From Pelargonium nanum (Eukaryota; Streptophyta; Magnoliopsida; Geraniales; Geraniaceae), in contig JAYMTF010001221.1 of NCBI GenBank assembly GCA_036897485.1, positions 1-25,263 of the forward strand: 25,263 nucleotides of DNA, read 5' to 3'. Below the pieces are notes generated by a model that saw only the letters and a program-made list of their open reading frames with translations, did no database searches and had not been told where the DNA came from. Made by a program: the position numbers and the translations under genes. This document shows, one piece after another, positions 1-9,801 of the stretch; position 1 is the first letter of the stretch; each line of letters starts with the position of its first letter.

Positions 1-3000
1 TCGGAACCACTGCACATTTGACAAAAGATTAAGGAAAGAAATAACAAAACATGTACCAAAAGAGGTTTGTGCTTGGTAACGTAAGTAAAGTTCCGAAACT
101 AAACTATTTGGCACAAGAGATTGTAACTGGAATCATCCCCGAAGTATCATGGCATATAATACCACAATTGGTGGATGCAGGGATGTTGAAAATTTTCAGT
201 ATATTTGTTGCATTTATAAAGATAAATAAAATTAGAGAGTACGACCAAGATTACCTTGTTGGGCCGCAATGCTTACTGAGATCTTCACACAAGACCTTAC
301 TTACACCTCCAACTTTAACAGAACCTTCCTTTATCAGTTCTGCCAACTACAAGAGTAATTAATTTCAGTGGAACTAAGATGCTCATATTTGATACCAGTG
401 CATTTCACCAATGCTTGAAACCAATATGTAGGGTCACTAACCTCATCTTCTGTCTCCTCAAGTAACCTATCTCATCATAAGCATGCTGGTTAGACTTGGT
501 ACTGGTCAACTAGTTAACACCGACAAATACAATTTAATATTATCTGCAATAATAATAGCAGATGTAGCTTAATTCATTTTGAATCTCACCTTCCACAGAA
601 AGATGATATATCTTTGGAATATGCTCGTGCTTCTTGTTTGCCTATCAAGCCATGAAAAAAGGCAATTGTCAGTAAAACCTTAGTCTTGCAAAAACTTCAG
701 ACTCAAGAATTTCTGGTTAAAAAATGTAGTGCAAAATTAGTCATCAAGAAGAGCAGAACATAGAAGAAGAGGAATATTAATATAGATAAAACAAAAGGAT
801 AGTGACAAGTTAGGCGCTTGTTTTATGCTAGTATGGAGCTTCTTAGTTGAAGCCATTTTACTCATGATAGTAAATTAGTAATAAATAAATAAGTCGAAGA
901 AGAAATACATACTAATAGAGAGGCTATCCCAGTTATGCACTTTAATCCATTCTCGTCTGGTTGAGTTTATCTGCAAAAGTGAAGAGATGAACAATGAACA
1001 TATATAGTAGCACCAGAAAATTTGATCGGATTATTCTGAGGACTTAATTATTCCCCACCACATAAACCTGTCATAAAGTCTAGTTTTGTTTTGAATGAAC
1101 AATTGACACCTTCAGTATTGTCACGGAAACTGTAACAGTGAAGAAAGAGCATTTAGATTAAGAAATACCTGCTCAAGAGTGTACTCTTGCATCTTTTCAC
1201 ATAGCCCATCAAGGAGGTCCACAACTCGCAGCTCACTTACTCTGTTATGGTAAAAATATGCAGTAAATATACGAGAAGGGTACATATATGATGAGGTAAT
1301 AAATAGAAATGTATTGAAAAATGCTACAGATAAAATACCACTTGTTTAGGAATCAAAACAAGTTTTTGAAAGGAAGAAAAGGATTTAATATTGAAGGAGG
1401 CAAGGAAAGTCAAATATCAAGAAGTCCAATCATGACAGCCTTGTCCAACTAGTTCGTGTTGAAAAATGTCATTCCTATTATTAAACTGTCGAGGTTGAAC
1501 ATCAGTAGAGAACATGTAGATAAAATTATAATTACCATCTGGGGTCCACTAATTTCTGTTACCAAATCTATGTTATAAAACTGCCCATCCTCAATGGTAT
1601 ACCATACATTTCAGTCAAACCTCTATTTTACCATACTTGCTTTGCACTCAATTCTAGAAAGCTTATTTTCTTTTCTGACAACAGGCTCATATATTTTCAC
1701 TTGTTATAGTCATTCTACTCAATAACTTTTAGATGGATGAATGAAACAGTGATCAATCAGCAACAGTTTGCATCGAGAAAGTAAAAAAAATTCAAACTGG
1801 ATATACATATGTACTTCGGGAGGTGATATATATAGGTCTCACAAAAGTTGTCTCATGGGGTAGCCTGGGATATCACCAAATAAAATGTCAGGAGCCATGA
1901 TTAACAATGACTATTACACTTCACAGGGAAGAAAAAAAAAAACGAGCGGATGGTTATTACCGTATTGAGAGTGTGGCTACAAAATAAAAGTTTAAGTGGC
2001 CCAAACCTACCAAGCAACGACAATAATGGTTTTAGACACTAATTCAATTGCTCAGCCAACCATGGGATAAACTTACAGTAATGGCCTATTTGTTCAGGTA
2101 TATCAATGCAGGCTAGGGAAAAACTCTAATGAGATTATCTTTCAACCTTATCAGGTTTACTACAGCTGTAAATAAATTCATTTTTAGGAATTCGCGATAA
2201 TGGTTATTTGCCAGCTAGAGTTCAAATTCTTTCTCCAGCAGGCCCAGCTGCATGAAATAAAAAGAGTCTACTCTTGTGATAGAAGACTAGGATTTTTTGC
2301 CAATAGATAATAAGATGAACAAATTACAGCACGAGTCCCAGTGCCCGACTCTTTTAGAGAAAAACTTATCATATCCTGAAAACGGAAAGAAGTTGTTGAG
2401 CTTATACCTGTAATCAATTACCTTTCCTCTACGCTGACCTTGAGCGTCCAAACGATGTCTCAAATCTAAATGATTCCTTGGTTTCTCCTGGGCAAAATTT
2501 AGAATTATTGTAAAATTAGTGACTTGAGTATAGACATTTTTTGTGGTAATATGATACTGAATAAGTAGTCCAACAAAGCATGATTACAAAACACAAAATT
2601 CAAATGATATGAGTGCCTGTAATAATACCAACTTTTCCCAGTGGCCGGTACTTTAGGTAATCTTTGCCTATCCAACGGAGATATTCAAATACTTAAGCTA
2701 CTCTTTGCTTTCTCCATGATCAAGCTGATAAATTTCATGCCTTAAGATTTATTACTTTATAACTCTCTCAAATTATAACTCATGTAATAATGGGAAACAA
2801 TGGTTGTGATCTCCTAAATTTTTTGGAGAACAAACCGCAAATGTTACACATTCGAAGAGAATGCAATGACTCCAACAATGTTTAAGCCGTTTACAGATTT
2901 AGATGGATCCTTTAATTTCAAAAGTTAATAAGTCAGAACCAGCTGCACAATAGGATTTCAAAATAAAAATGACTGAATTTTAGCTCTTTTTCTGTTTGTG

Positions 3001-3364
3001 TGATCAACCAATAAGAGCCCAACAGGGTAGTGCTACATTACATTAAAAAAAAAACTTTAAAACTCGAATCAAACGCATAATTCGTCCAAAACGCATATAC
3101 TATGATATTGAATTGCGATAACAAAATAAAAATTTAAAAATCTTACATTGGATAGCCCAATCTCGAGCTCCTCCTGCCAAACAATTCCATAACACAGTCA
3201 ATTACTTTCCAAAATTGATAGATTTGTTGAAATTCGAAGACGATATAGATTTTGAAATCAAATATTACCGCAACAGCATTGCAAGCTCCACATTTATTTT
3301 CGATAGCAGAAGCAGCCACGAAAACTGCGACGGACGTTACAAGCCATAGCAACAACTTGGCCAT
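1..3364 (-). CDS. Canopy/MSAP-like (DUF3456) secretory-pathway protein, 3' end cut by window
   Basis: Exons, minus strand in coding order: 3364-3269, 3173-3147, 2487-2408, 1241-1169, 970-913, 641-590, 466-442, 346-255, 9-1. All have GT/AG borders and phase is kept throughout, giving about 170 residues before the window edge. The product starts MAKLLLWLVTSVAVFVAASA, a clear signal peptide. Six cysteines (about C25, C28, C82, C127, C157, C164) fit the saposin-like canopy fold. Stretches such as EKPRNHLDLRHRLD and KQEARAYSKDIS fit the plant 'TLR4 regulator/MIR-interacting MSAP' family (Arabidopsis At1g42480 type, from memory). Animal canopy proteins are ER factors that help fold or traffic membrane receptors; the plant role is little known. 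I chose the ATG at 3364 because it begins the signal peptide; an in-frame ATG at 3436 would add 24 basic residues in front of it. If exon 8 were not spliced at 255, a stop would follow at once (PTR*), so a shorter isoform is possible. Exons 2 (27 nt) and 7 (25 nt) are microexons. Confidence 0.88.
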
Positions 3365-3560
3365 TTCTCCTTCTCTCCGATCACGCCTCTCTCTTCTCTT
3401 CTGCGGACTCGTCTCCACTCCAGTGTTTGTTTTCACTTTTCAACCACCTCTCACTCAATATGGGCTGCACATTTTTGCTATCTTGCTTTGGGCCTCCACC
3501 CACTGGGTCCAGTCCGACTCAAACATACAGAAATTTATTTCAACGTGAGACTAGAAATTC
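3365..3560 (-). promoter_or_regulatory. Leader and proximal promoter of the canopy-like gene
   Basis: Directly upstream of the start codon (reading minus) is a purine-rich leader, seen on the plus strand as CT-rich sequence at about 3365-3410. Beyond it are GGGCC-type elements (TTGGGCCT around 3488-3495) resembling plant site II/TCP-binding motifs, common upstream of housekeeping genes. No convincing TATA box was found, so the transcription start is not placed. Confidence 0.35.
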
Positions 3561-5560
3561 GCTTGACGTGAGAGTGAAATCTTAATTAGGAGAATCTGAA
3601 CCACACCTTGTTAGAAAGGATTTTAGGAGAATTTTTAGATGGATAGTTGAAGATCTTTTCCACGTAACAAGGAATGAGGATTTATACTTATTAGTCAAGC
3701 TTTTCATATGTGTTCGTGTGATTGTTAATCGGAGAAGCGGAGTACGCTTCGGTTGCTGGAGTTTTAGATTTGGTGGTGCAGCAACCACGAGCGGTTGAGT
3801 GTGTTTCGAATTTTCTGAATTCCCTTCAAGCATTGTGGGAAGGTGTGGAGCCCCTAAGAGCTTCTAGTATCTTGATTTGCGTGTCTAGACAAATTGAGAC
3901 ATCGTGATGATGACTCAGCTAGGCGGTGATCCTTGAGGTGACCCGACAGGTCAACGAAATGGTCGAACAACGCACAAGGCAAAATCAATGTCCTCGTCAC
4001 CAACGATCCAAACTCATTGCGACGAGAGTTTCTTCTTCGCAAATGTAGGTTTCATGCTAAGCATAAAAAAAAACAGCATACACTTGTTAGGGTTTTTTTC
4101 GGCCCAAAAGTTGCTTTTTAAAAACTCTCCTACCCTATCTCTTTTATATTCAAGCAATCTTGTGTTGCAATTAATTGAGCTTGCCACCAAATCCATCCCT
4201 CCAATAACAATAAATTGCAAATAAAATACTGTAATGGATTGGATCACAATTCACAACACTTAATTTAAGCTCGTCTAACCCTTTCTCCATGTTATTTATT
4301 GATCAACTTTCTAAGCGGATTACACTATATTTTCTCTCTCAAAATAATAGTAAACTTTTTTGTTTCTTTTTTCTTCCTGTTTTTGTAAAGATTATAATTT
4401 AGTTTGTTATGATTGTATTTCTTCTTTATAATTTGTTCTATTGGTATATCAACTTCAATAGCGGGTCTACAACAACGAGTTCTAGATAAAGTTTATTCAT
4501 CATTTATGCATAACCAACTTTTAAAAAATATATAGAATTATTTTAACATGGAGAGATTATATAAATTGACCTTTTTTTATCTAAAGAATATATAGTATAT
4601 ATATTGCTCCTTCATGATGTGCCTACCTACCTCTCCTTTTCTCTCTCTAGAAAAAGTGGTAATGTGTTGAAAAGAGATTTGTTAATGAGTTTCTTGAAGA
4701 TCAGAGGGATGGTGGGGTGATTAGGTAAGCTTTCCTCAGTCTTGCTAATTATTATGGCTAGAAAGAATGTCATCATTATTTTAAAATTATTATAAACATT
4801 TGATGATTATTGAAGATTCCCCAAACCGACACATTTTGCGAGCTTCATAATAGTGATTAGTATCATAATAACTTAATAAACACCTTTTTTTACATGGATT
4901 AATATATATTTTTCATCGCAAGCGGTACTTTTATATTGAAAGCTTTCAAAAAAAAGAAGAGAAAAGAGTACAAAACAGTCCCCTGAAGTTGTGAACACAG
5001 AGTTACAACTATTACAAAACTGCGTAACATGAAATTGAGAACAAGTGATAAAGACTTGATAGACAACCAGAGCCAAAAAAATTGCACACAAATGAATTTC
5101 TAATGATACTGGAAGGTTGCATTGACACCATTGCAGTTAAGGCTTGGAAGATTCAACCAACATATGTTGAATGTTTTCTACAATTAAATGCTCTGTGCAA
5201 CAGCTCCCAACTCTTTGTAGAAATTTCAAGTTTGTATAGCGGCGGCTCGTGGCGAGACAACGGTAGTTTTTCTGAAATGAATTGAGTTGGATTTCGGATT
5301 GTTCACCAAAGTCACTTCGGAGTCAGAGCTGAATACTCATAACTTATGTCACCATATACTATTTGGAAACTAAATAAATTTTTATATAGCATATTATATG
5401 TAATGGATAATTACACAATTCTTTTTTGTGTGATTTTGTTCACAAACAGATAATTACACAATTTAAACATACACGACATAAATGAAATATGGGTCCAACT
5501 ACGATGTGTGGTGAGAAACGGGGTCATTTTTTAAATTGGTTACTTGGTTTTTCAGGAAGG
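3561..5560. other. Gene-poor spacer, AT-rich
   Basis: No ORF here has recognisable family features. Short open stretches at 3722-3907 and 5082-5285 read like chance ORFs or badly decayed coding DNA. The 3580-4050 part is less AT-rich than its surroundings and may be an old transposon or gene remnant, but I recognise nothing in it. A 15-bp direct repeat (gataattacacaatt) occurs at 5406-5420 and 5449-5463. Confidence 0.5.
4087..4106 (-). promoter_or_regulatory. Telo-box plus GGCCCA motif pair without an obvious gene
   Basis: TTAGGGTTT (4087-4095) lies five bases from GGCCCA (4101-4106). On the minus strand this reads TGGGCC then AAACCCTAA. In plants this pairing of a site II element and a telo-box is typical of promoters of ribosomal-protein and other growth genes. 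The nearest real gene on that strand is the canopy-like gene, about 0.7 kb away, which is far for such elements. It may be a distal promoter part, a relic of a lost gene, or chance. Confidence 0.3.
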
Positions 5561-5570
5561 ATTGATGTTT

Positions 5571-5730
5571 GTACAACCTTCATTGTTGAACTCGAGGTTC
5601 TTCGAGCATGACTCAATCCCGCTCGGTCTCATGGTCGGAAGAAGGTGTTAGTTAATGTTGATCCTATGTCGATTGTAAATTTTGTAAATAGTTTTAATTC
5701 CAGAGGATGGAAGGTTGATGTTATTCTACC
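5571..5730 (+). pseudogene. Decayed RNase H-like (RVT_3-type) fragment
   Basis: One plus-strand frame reads TTFIVELEVLRA, a stop (TGA at 5609-5611), then LNPARSHGRKKVLVNVDPM and SIVNFVNS...GWKVDVIL. The pattern of an acidic residue in a helix ('AELxALRxGLxLA'), then a 'KKVLVxVDSxxxV' strand with its aspartate, is that of plant RNase H-like domains. These occur in LINE-type retroelements and in small stand-alone genes. Only about 50 residues remain, there is an internal stop, and no reverse transcriptase is visible nearby, so this is a dead fragment. It could come from a LINE or from an RNase H-like gene. Confidence 0.55.
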
Positions 5731-5787
5731 AAAAAATAAACAAATAAAAGAAAATCAAATTAAAATCCAATAAACTACTTTACAGTA

Positions 5788-5855
5788 TGGGCCTTTTGGT
5801 CATGGGAGTAGTTGAATACAGCAATCAATAGTCTTGATATGGGCCCATGGGCCCA
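5788..5855 (+). promoter_or_regulatory. Site II (TGGGCC) cluster upstream of the F-box/kelch gene
   Basis: TGGGCC occurs at 5788-5793, and a perfect 16-bp palindrome, TGGGCCCATGGGCCCA, lies at 5840-5855. Such TGGGCC/T elements bind TCP-class factors and mark many broadly expressed plant genes. Their position just before the less AT-rich leader beginning around 5900 fits a core promoter region for the plus-strand gene. The transcription start itself cannot be read from the sequence. Confidence 0.5.
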
Positions 5856-5899
5856 CCCCAACTACTCTTGAAAATTACACTGAAAGTTCAAGCTCAATT

Positions 5900-7514
5900 A
5901 TCGTGTACCTACAGCTGAGCTGACTCATCGAGAACTGAACCGCAAGATCAGATCGAACGGTCGAGAAACATATAGAGCGCAAAAGGAACGGATAAATAAG
6001 AACCCCGACAGAAACGACCGGTCGTACCACGCGAGAGAGTGAGAGAGAAAACAACAGAAGAAGAATGCCATATCAGCCAGACGAGAACGGAGCCGACGTG
6101 TCGCTTTTTCGTAAAGAGTGGCTTTACTAGTTTGAGACTGACCGACCAAAACGCAGAATCGAAAACGAAGTCGCGTCTCTTCTATTCCTTGGATCGCTAT
6201 CGTCATCAACCTGTCCTTTCTGCATTGATTGAACCAGACCCTCCCATTTGCAACATTTACAGCTCAGATTCAGCTCTTATACTTCCAAATTCCTTATCTC
6301 GTCTTCGGATTCGGAATTTTTGGGACTGCTGGTCCCCAATATATGCAATGTAAGTTTATTTTCTTTTCTTTTTTCCTTGCCACCTTTAATTGCTTTAATT
6401 ACGGAACGTTTGGTTGCTGAGAAAACGAATGAAAGCTTGCGATTCTACGGAATGTTTGAGATCCTCCGAGTTTACGTTTCTATTGTTAGTCCTTCGATTT
6501 CTGAGTGGCCAAATGGATTTTTTTTTAGATTGAATTTTCTTAGTTTTGAGTTTCTTAGGTCCTAATCGAGCTATAGAACTGATTTGATATTTGGTTGGAT
6601 TTCAGTTTATATTTTGTTTCCTTTTCGGCTCAACGGAGATGGATCATGTGCTACTTTCTATTTTTTCGTCTTCTATTCTGATTTTTATCTGGAATTGCTT
6701 CTTTGATTCTTGTTGGATAAGCATTATGGACTTAGAGATTTTTTTAACGGGTTCTTTTGCTTTAATATTTGGTAATGCCTGTTTGGTCTTGATTAGTTAC
6801 TTTTCCTGTGTGTGTTTTTTTAATTATTAATAATGTGTTTTGAGAATTTAAATTTCTTCTGCATTTGTAGAGTTGTTACTGTGCAATTTATGATGTGAAT
6901 TTGGTTATTGAAGAATGTGTGGGGAGTGAGGAATGCAGAATGCTTATTCTAAATCCTGAATGCTTTGGATTCTTGGATTGATTTGAAATTGTATTTGAGC
7001 CAAAAAAATATATTTGAATTTCACTCAAATCCAATAGGATTCAAAACTTGCCTACATTATAAGATTTTAAATGACAACTCTTACCTTGTTGTTTGAAATT
7101 CTATATTTTCCTCAAAATTATATTTGTATTTGAGATGCCACATTTCAAATTATGAATTTCAAATCAATACAAGAATCCAAACCCAACCTAATTCTAGTTT
7201 CCCTCTTATTGGGGTTGTCAAATGTTAATTCTCATTTTTCCAAATTTTGGATGGGTTACGTGTTTGAGCTCTGCACATATGTCTATACCATTGAAATTTG
7301 CTTTAATACACCAAGGTAGACATCTCATAGGTTGTAGTTGTTGTAGTTTCAACAGGTAATTATTTTGTTTTCTTATAATGGGGCCTAATCCTCCTGCCGT
7401 CTTTTCCTTTTTGGTGAATGACAGATAACATGCTGGTGTGTGGGGATTGACTGAACTATATGCAAGGTGATAATGGTGCAATTGTTTTCACTTGCATAAA
7501 ACGAGAGGAACATA
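5900..7514 (+). other. 5' leader of the F-box/kelch gene with a ~1.1 kb leader intron (6350-7424)
   Basis: The leader runs from an unmapped start (roughly 5900-6050) to the ATG at 7515. A consensus donor, GTAAGT, lies at 6350, followed by T-rich intron sequence. A good acceptor (pyrimidine-rich, ending gaatgacag) lies at 7424; an alternative acceptor ends at 7356. With the 7424 acceptor, the leader keeps several upstream ATGs: one at 6343 that reads through the splice into the frame opening at 7430 (stop at 7450), one at 7473-7499, and one at 7460-7525 that overlaps the main start in another frame. A further short ORF at 6065 would count only if transcription starts before it. Confidence 0.5.
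6964..7181. mobile_element. MITE-like element with 27-bp terminal inverted repeats, inside the leader intron
   Basis: The left arm 6964-6990 and the reverse complement of the right arm 7155-7181 match at 26 of 27 positions (starting TTTGGATTCTTG). The 218-bp element is AT-rich, has further internal 'tttgaaatt/aatttcaaat' mirror segments, and carries no coding potential. The termini resemble PIF/Harbinger- or hAT-type MITEs, but I see no clean target-site duplication, so the superfamily is open. Confidence 0.7.
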
Positions 7515-9242
7515 ATGATTTCTGAAGAACTAACTGAAGACAAATCTCTACATCAAGATTTTGAGGTGTTGAGTGTGTCGAAACGTTTGGTCAAAAGTGT
7601 TAGTCAGAAGTGGAGGAAGAAGAATCGAAAAGGTGAAGGGAAGGAAGATACTAATGCGAGAGGGATTTCCCTGAAATGTCGTACATTGTATGGTAGGGGT
7701 GGGGGTTGCAAAGTAGGCGCTGACACAGGTGAAGACTTAGGGGATCCAGGTAGCAGAAGGAGGTCAAGTGGCAGTGAAGAAGGTAAGAGATACAACATGT
7801 TCTGTGGTGCTGAGGAAACTGGGGTTGATTGCTTTTCATATGGGATGAAGGATAAGTTTTGGAGGAGAAATAATAGAAAGGATCTAGAACTTGAATTTGG
7901 AATGCACATATTTCTTCCAGATGACATTCTGGAAATGTGCTTGGTCAGGCTTCCATTGACCAGTCTCATGAATGCCCGCCTGGTGTGCAAGAAATGGAGG
8001 TTCTTGACTACTACTACTCGGTTCTTACAGATGAGGAGGGAAGGTTTGCATCAAAGTCCGTGGTTGTTTCTGTTTGGTACTGTTAAAGATGGTTATTGCT
8101 CTAGCGAAATACATGCTCTGGATGTGTCTCTTAATCAATGGCATAAAATTGATGCTCGAATTCTTAAAGGAAGGTTCATGTTTTCTGTTGCAAGTATCCA
8201 AGATGATGTTTACATAGTTGGAGGTTGCTCTAGCTTAACCAACTTTGGGAGGGTAGATAGGAGCTCATTCAAGACACACAAAGGTGTCATGGCATTTAGC
8301 CCCTTGACTAAATCTTGGCGTAAAGTTGCATCTATGAAGTATGCAAGATCGACACCTATTTTAGGATGTTATGAGATCAGTTCAGATTTTTCAATCATTC
8401 AAAATCAGCAGTATCGTCAAGATAGGCGTTTCCCCAGGTCACGGGTTGGTGGTGTATCAGATGTTTATGAGGATCCGCACAGGCTATCACTGAGACGTCA
8501 GCACAGAAGTGCTTTTGGTGAAATTGACACGTCATTGCTGTCCAATAGAAATTCATGCAAGTTTATTAGGCAAAAAGGTGATCAGTCGCGCGCAAAGAGT
8601 TGTAGAAGGTTTGTGCTAATTGCTGTGGGAGGTATTGGATCCTGGGATGAGCCTTTGGATTCTGGGGAAATCTATGATCCAATGTCAAATAAATGGATGG
8701 AAATCCAGAGGATGCCTGTAGATTTAGGGATTGTTTGTTCTGGGGTTGTTTGTAATGGGATGTTTTATGTTTATTCTGAGAATGATAAGCTGGCGGGGTA
8801 TGATATAGAAAGGGGCTTCTGGATTGGAGTCCAAACAACTCCATTCCCTCCTCGTGTTCATGAGTACTACCCAAAACTGGTTTCATGTAATGGTAGATTG
8901 TTGATGCTTTCTGTTTCTTGGTGTGAAGGGGATGGTCAAATAGGCAGGAGAAACAAGGCTGTCAGAAAAGTATGGGAGCTAGATCTCATGTATCTTACCT
9001 GGACCGAGGTATCAGTGCATCCTGATGCTCCGATGGACTGGAATGCTGCATTTGTATCGGATAGAAACCTAATTTTTGGAGTTGAAATGTTCAAAATATT
9101 TGGCCAAGTGTTGGACTTCTTTACTGTATGCAGTGTGTCTGATATTGAAACAAACTGGAGTCATATTTCGAGGAATCGAGTGGCTCCTGCATTGGATGCT
9201 TCTTCATGCATGACCAAGCAAATGGCTGTGATACATCTGTAA
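7515..9242 (+). CDS. CFK1: F-box/kelch-repeat protein, CFK1/CFK2 (At5g42350/At5g42360) type
   Basis: Intronless CDS of 575 aa. It has a basic, disordered N-terminus (residues 1-130, with SVSKRLVKSVSQKWRKKN near 21-37), an F-box at about 133-172 (LPDDILEMCLVRLP...ARLVCKKW) and kelch-type segments from about 195 to 510, including VYIVGG (232-237) and VGGIGSWDEPLDSGEIYDP (371-389). A basic, Ser/Arg-rich insert (about 290-362) separates the early and later kelch units. F-box/kelch proteins are substrate receptors of SCF (SKP1-CUL1) ubiquitin ligases: the F-box binds SKP1/ASK and the kelch propeller binds the target. Arabidopsis CFK1 was reported to interact with the COP9 signalosome, affect hypocotyl growth and target the DNA methyltransferase DRM2. 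I infer orthology from remembered N-terminal and kelch features; paralogue assignment (CFK1 or CFK2) is not possible here. The ATG at 7515 follows several upstream ATGs. Confidence 0.85.
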   Translation: MISEELTEDKSLHQDFEVLSVSKRLVKSVSQKWRKKNRKGEGKEDTNARGISLKCRTLYGRGGGCKVGADTGEDLGDPGSRRRSSGSEEGKRYNMFCGAEETGVDCFSYGMKDKFWRRNNRKDLELEFGMHIFLPDDILEMCLVRLPLTSLMNARLVCKKWRFLTTTTRFLQMRREGLHQSPWLFLFGTVKDGYCSSEIHALDVSLNQWHKIDARILKGRFMFSVASIQDDVYIVGGCSSLTNFGRVDRSSFKTHKGVMAFSPLTKSWRKVASMKYARSTPILGCYEISSDFSIIQNQQYRQDRRFPRSRVGGVSDVYEDPHRLSLRRQHRSAFGEIDTSLLSNRNSCKFIRQKGDQSRAKSCRRFVLIAVGGIGSWDEPLDSGEIYDPMSNKWMEIQRMPVDLGIVCSGVVCNGMFYVYSENDKLAGYDIERGFWIGVQTTPFPPRVHEYYPKLVSCNGRLLMLSVSWCEGDGQIGRRNKAVRKVWELDLMYLTWTEVSVHPDAPMDWNAAFVSDRNLIFGVEMFKIFGQVLDFFTVCSVSDIETNWSHISRNRVAPALDASSCMTKQMAVIHL

Positions 9243-9590
9243 AGTTCTTGGTAAAATCGCGGCTCCCGCAGAAGGTTGTACACATATATCTGCATCCATG
9301 AAGAGATTCTGAACTGCAATGTGTGAATTCGAGCCATATTGAATTATTTTGATGCCATCCATTTGCAGCTTTGCAGCTACCTCTGTTCATCAGTTTGTTG
9401 TGTGGATTCTTGTTCAGAAATCAAGAGAAGAGCTGAAGAGGTACAATTCAGTTTGCTTGTGTATCTTGTTGTTTGTTCACCATGATTCAACAAATTGATT
9501 TTGTATTTATGACATTTGCTCATTTAAAACCAAATATTGAATTCTTGGATCATTCCATTTAATTTGTTGCCTTTTAACATTCATGTATAA
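9243..9590 (+). other. Probable 3' UTR of the F-box/kelch gene
   Basis: T- and A-rich sequence follows the TAA at 9240-9242. No canonical AATAAA is seen, as is usual in plants. The transcript probably ends before the U-box-like fragment that begins at 9636; the exact end is a guess. Confidence 0.4.
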
Positions 9591-9635
9591 TGTTGAGCTG
9601 CCACTGTATATGGAGCATACATACATACTTATCTA

Positions 9636-9801
9636 TCAAACTAATAACAGCGCCAGAGCTTTTGATAGCAGCAACAACTTGCAGAACAGTAGTGGGAGAA
9701 GTTGTGCAAGTCCTACAAGAACATGAAGAAGCTTGCATTCAATTGTTGAACCATTGTTATAAATTAGATGGTATAGGTTAAGGACAATGTCCTCTGAGAC
9801 C
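9636..9801 (-). pseudogene. Duplicated, frameshifted fragment of the PUB43/44-type U-box gene
   Basis: This stretch matches 22522-22685, inside the last exon of the U-box/ARM gene, in the same orientation. By hand alignment there are about 19 mismatches over 164 bases (roughly 88% identity) and one 2-base insertion (gc after gaagttgt, about 9696-9697). Read on the minus strand it still gives VSEDIVLNLYHLIYNNGSTI and IECKLLHVLVGL, against VSEDIVHNLLHLISNTGPAI and IECKLLQVLVGL in the parent. It then shifts frame at the insertion. There is no start, U-box or intron. The copied part encodes about 54 residues of one ARM region. Homology breaks sharply after 9801 and fades before 9636. Confidence 0.9.

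Noticed and set aside
255..346. Ending the canopy-like protein at the stop just past exon 8 (PTR*)
   Set aside because: A good donor at 254 and an acceptor at position 10 give SGS in phase, as in longer family members; the short form is kept only as a possible isoform.
3722..4042. Overlapping short ORFs on both strands around 3.7-4.0 kb
   Set aside because: Some look faintly protein-like, but none matches a family I recognise and stops interrupt every frame; reported only as spacer.
5082..5285. Small plus-strand ORF of 67 codons in the spacer
   Set aside because: No domain, signal peptide, promoter or codon pattern supports it; the length is within chance for this much sequence.
7604..7990. 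128-codon minus-strand ORF within the F-box/kelch gene
   Set aside because: It is the antisense shadow of the F-box coding region; its composition follows the codons of the real gene.
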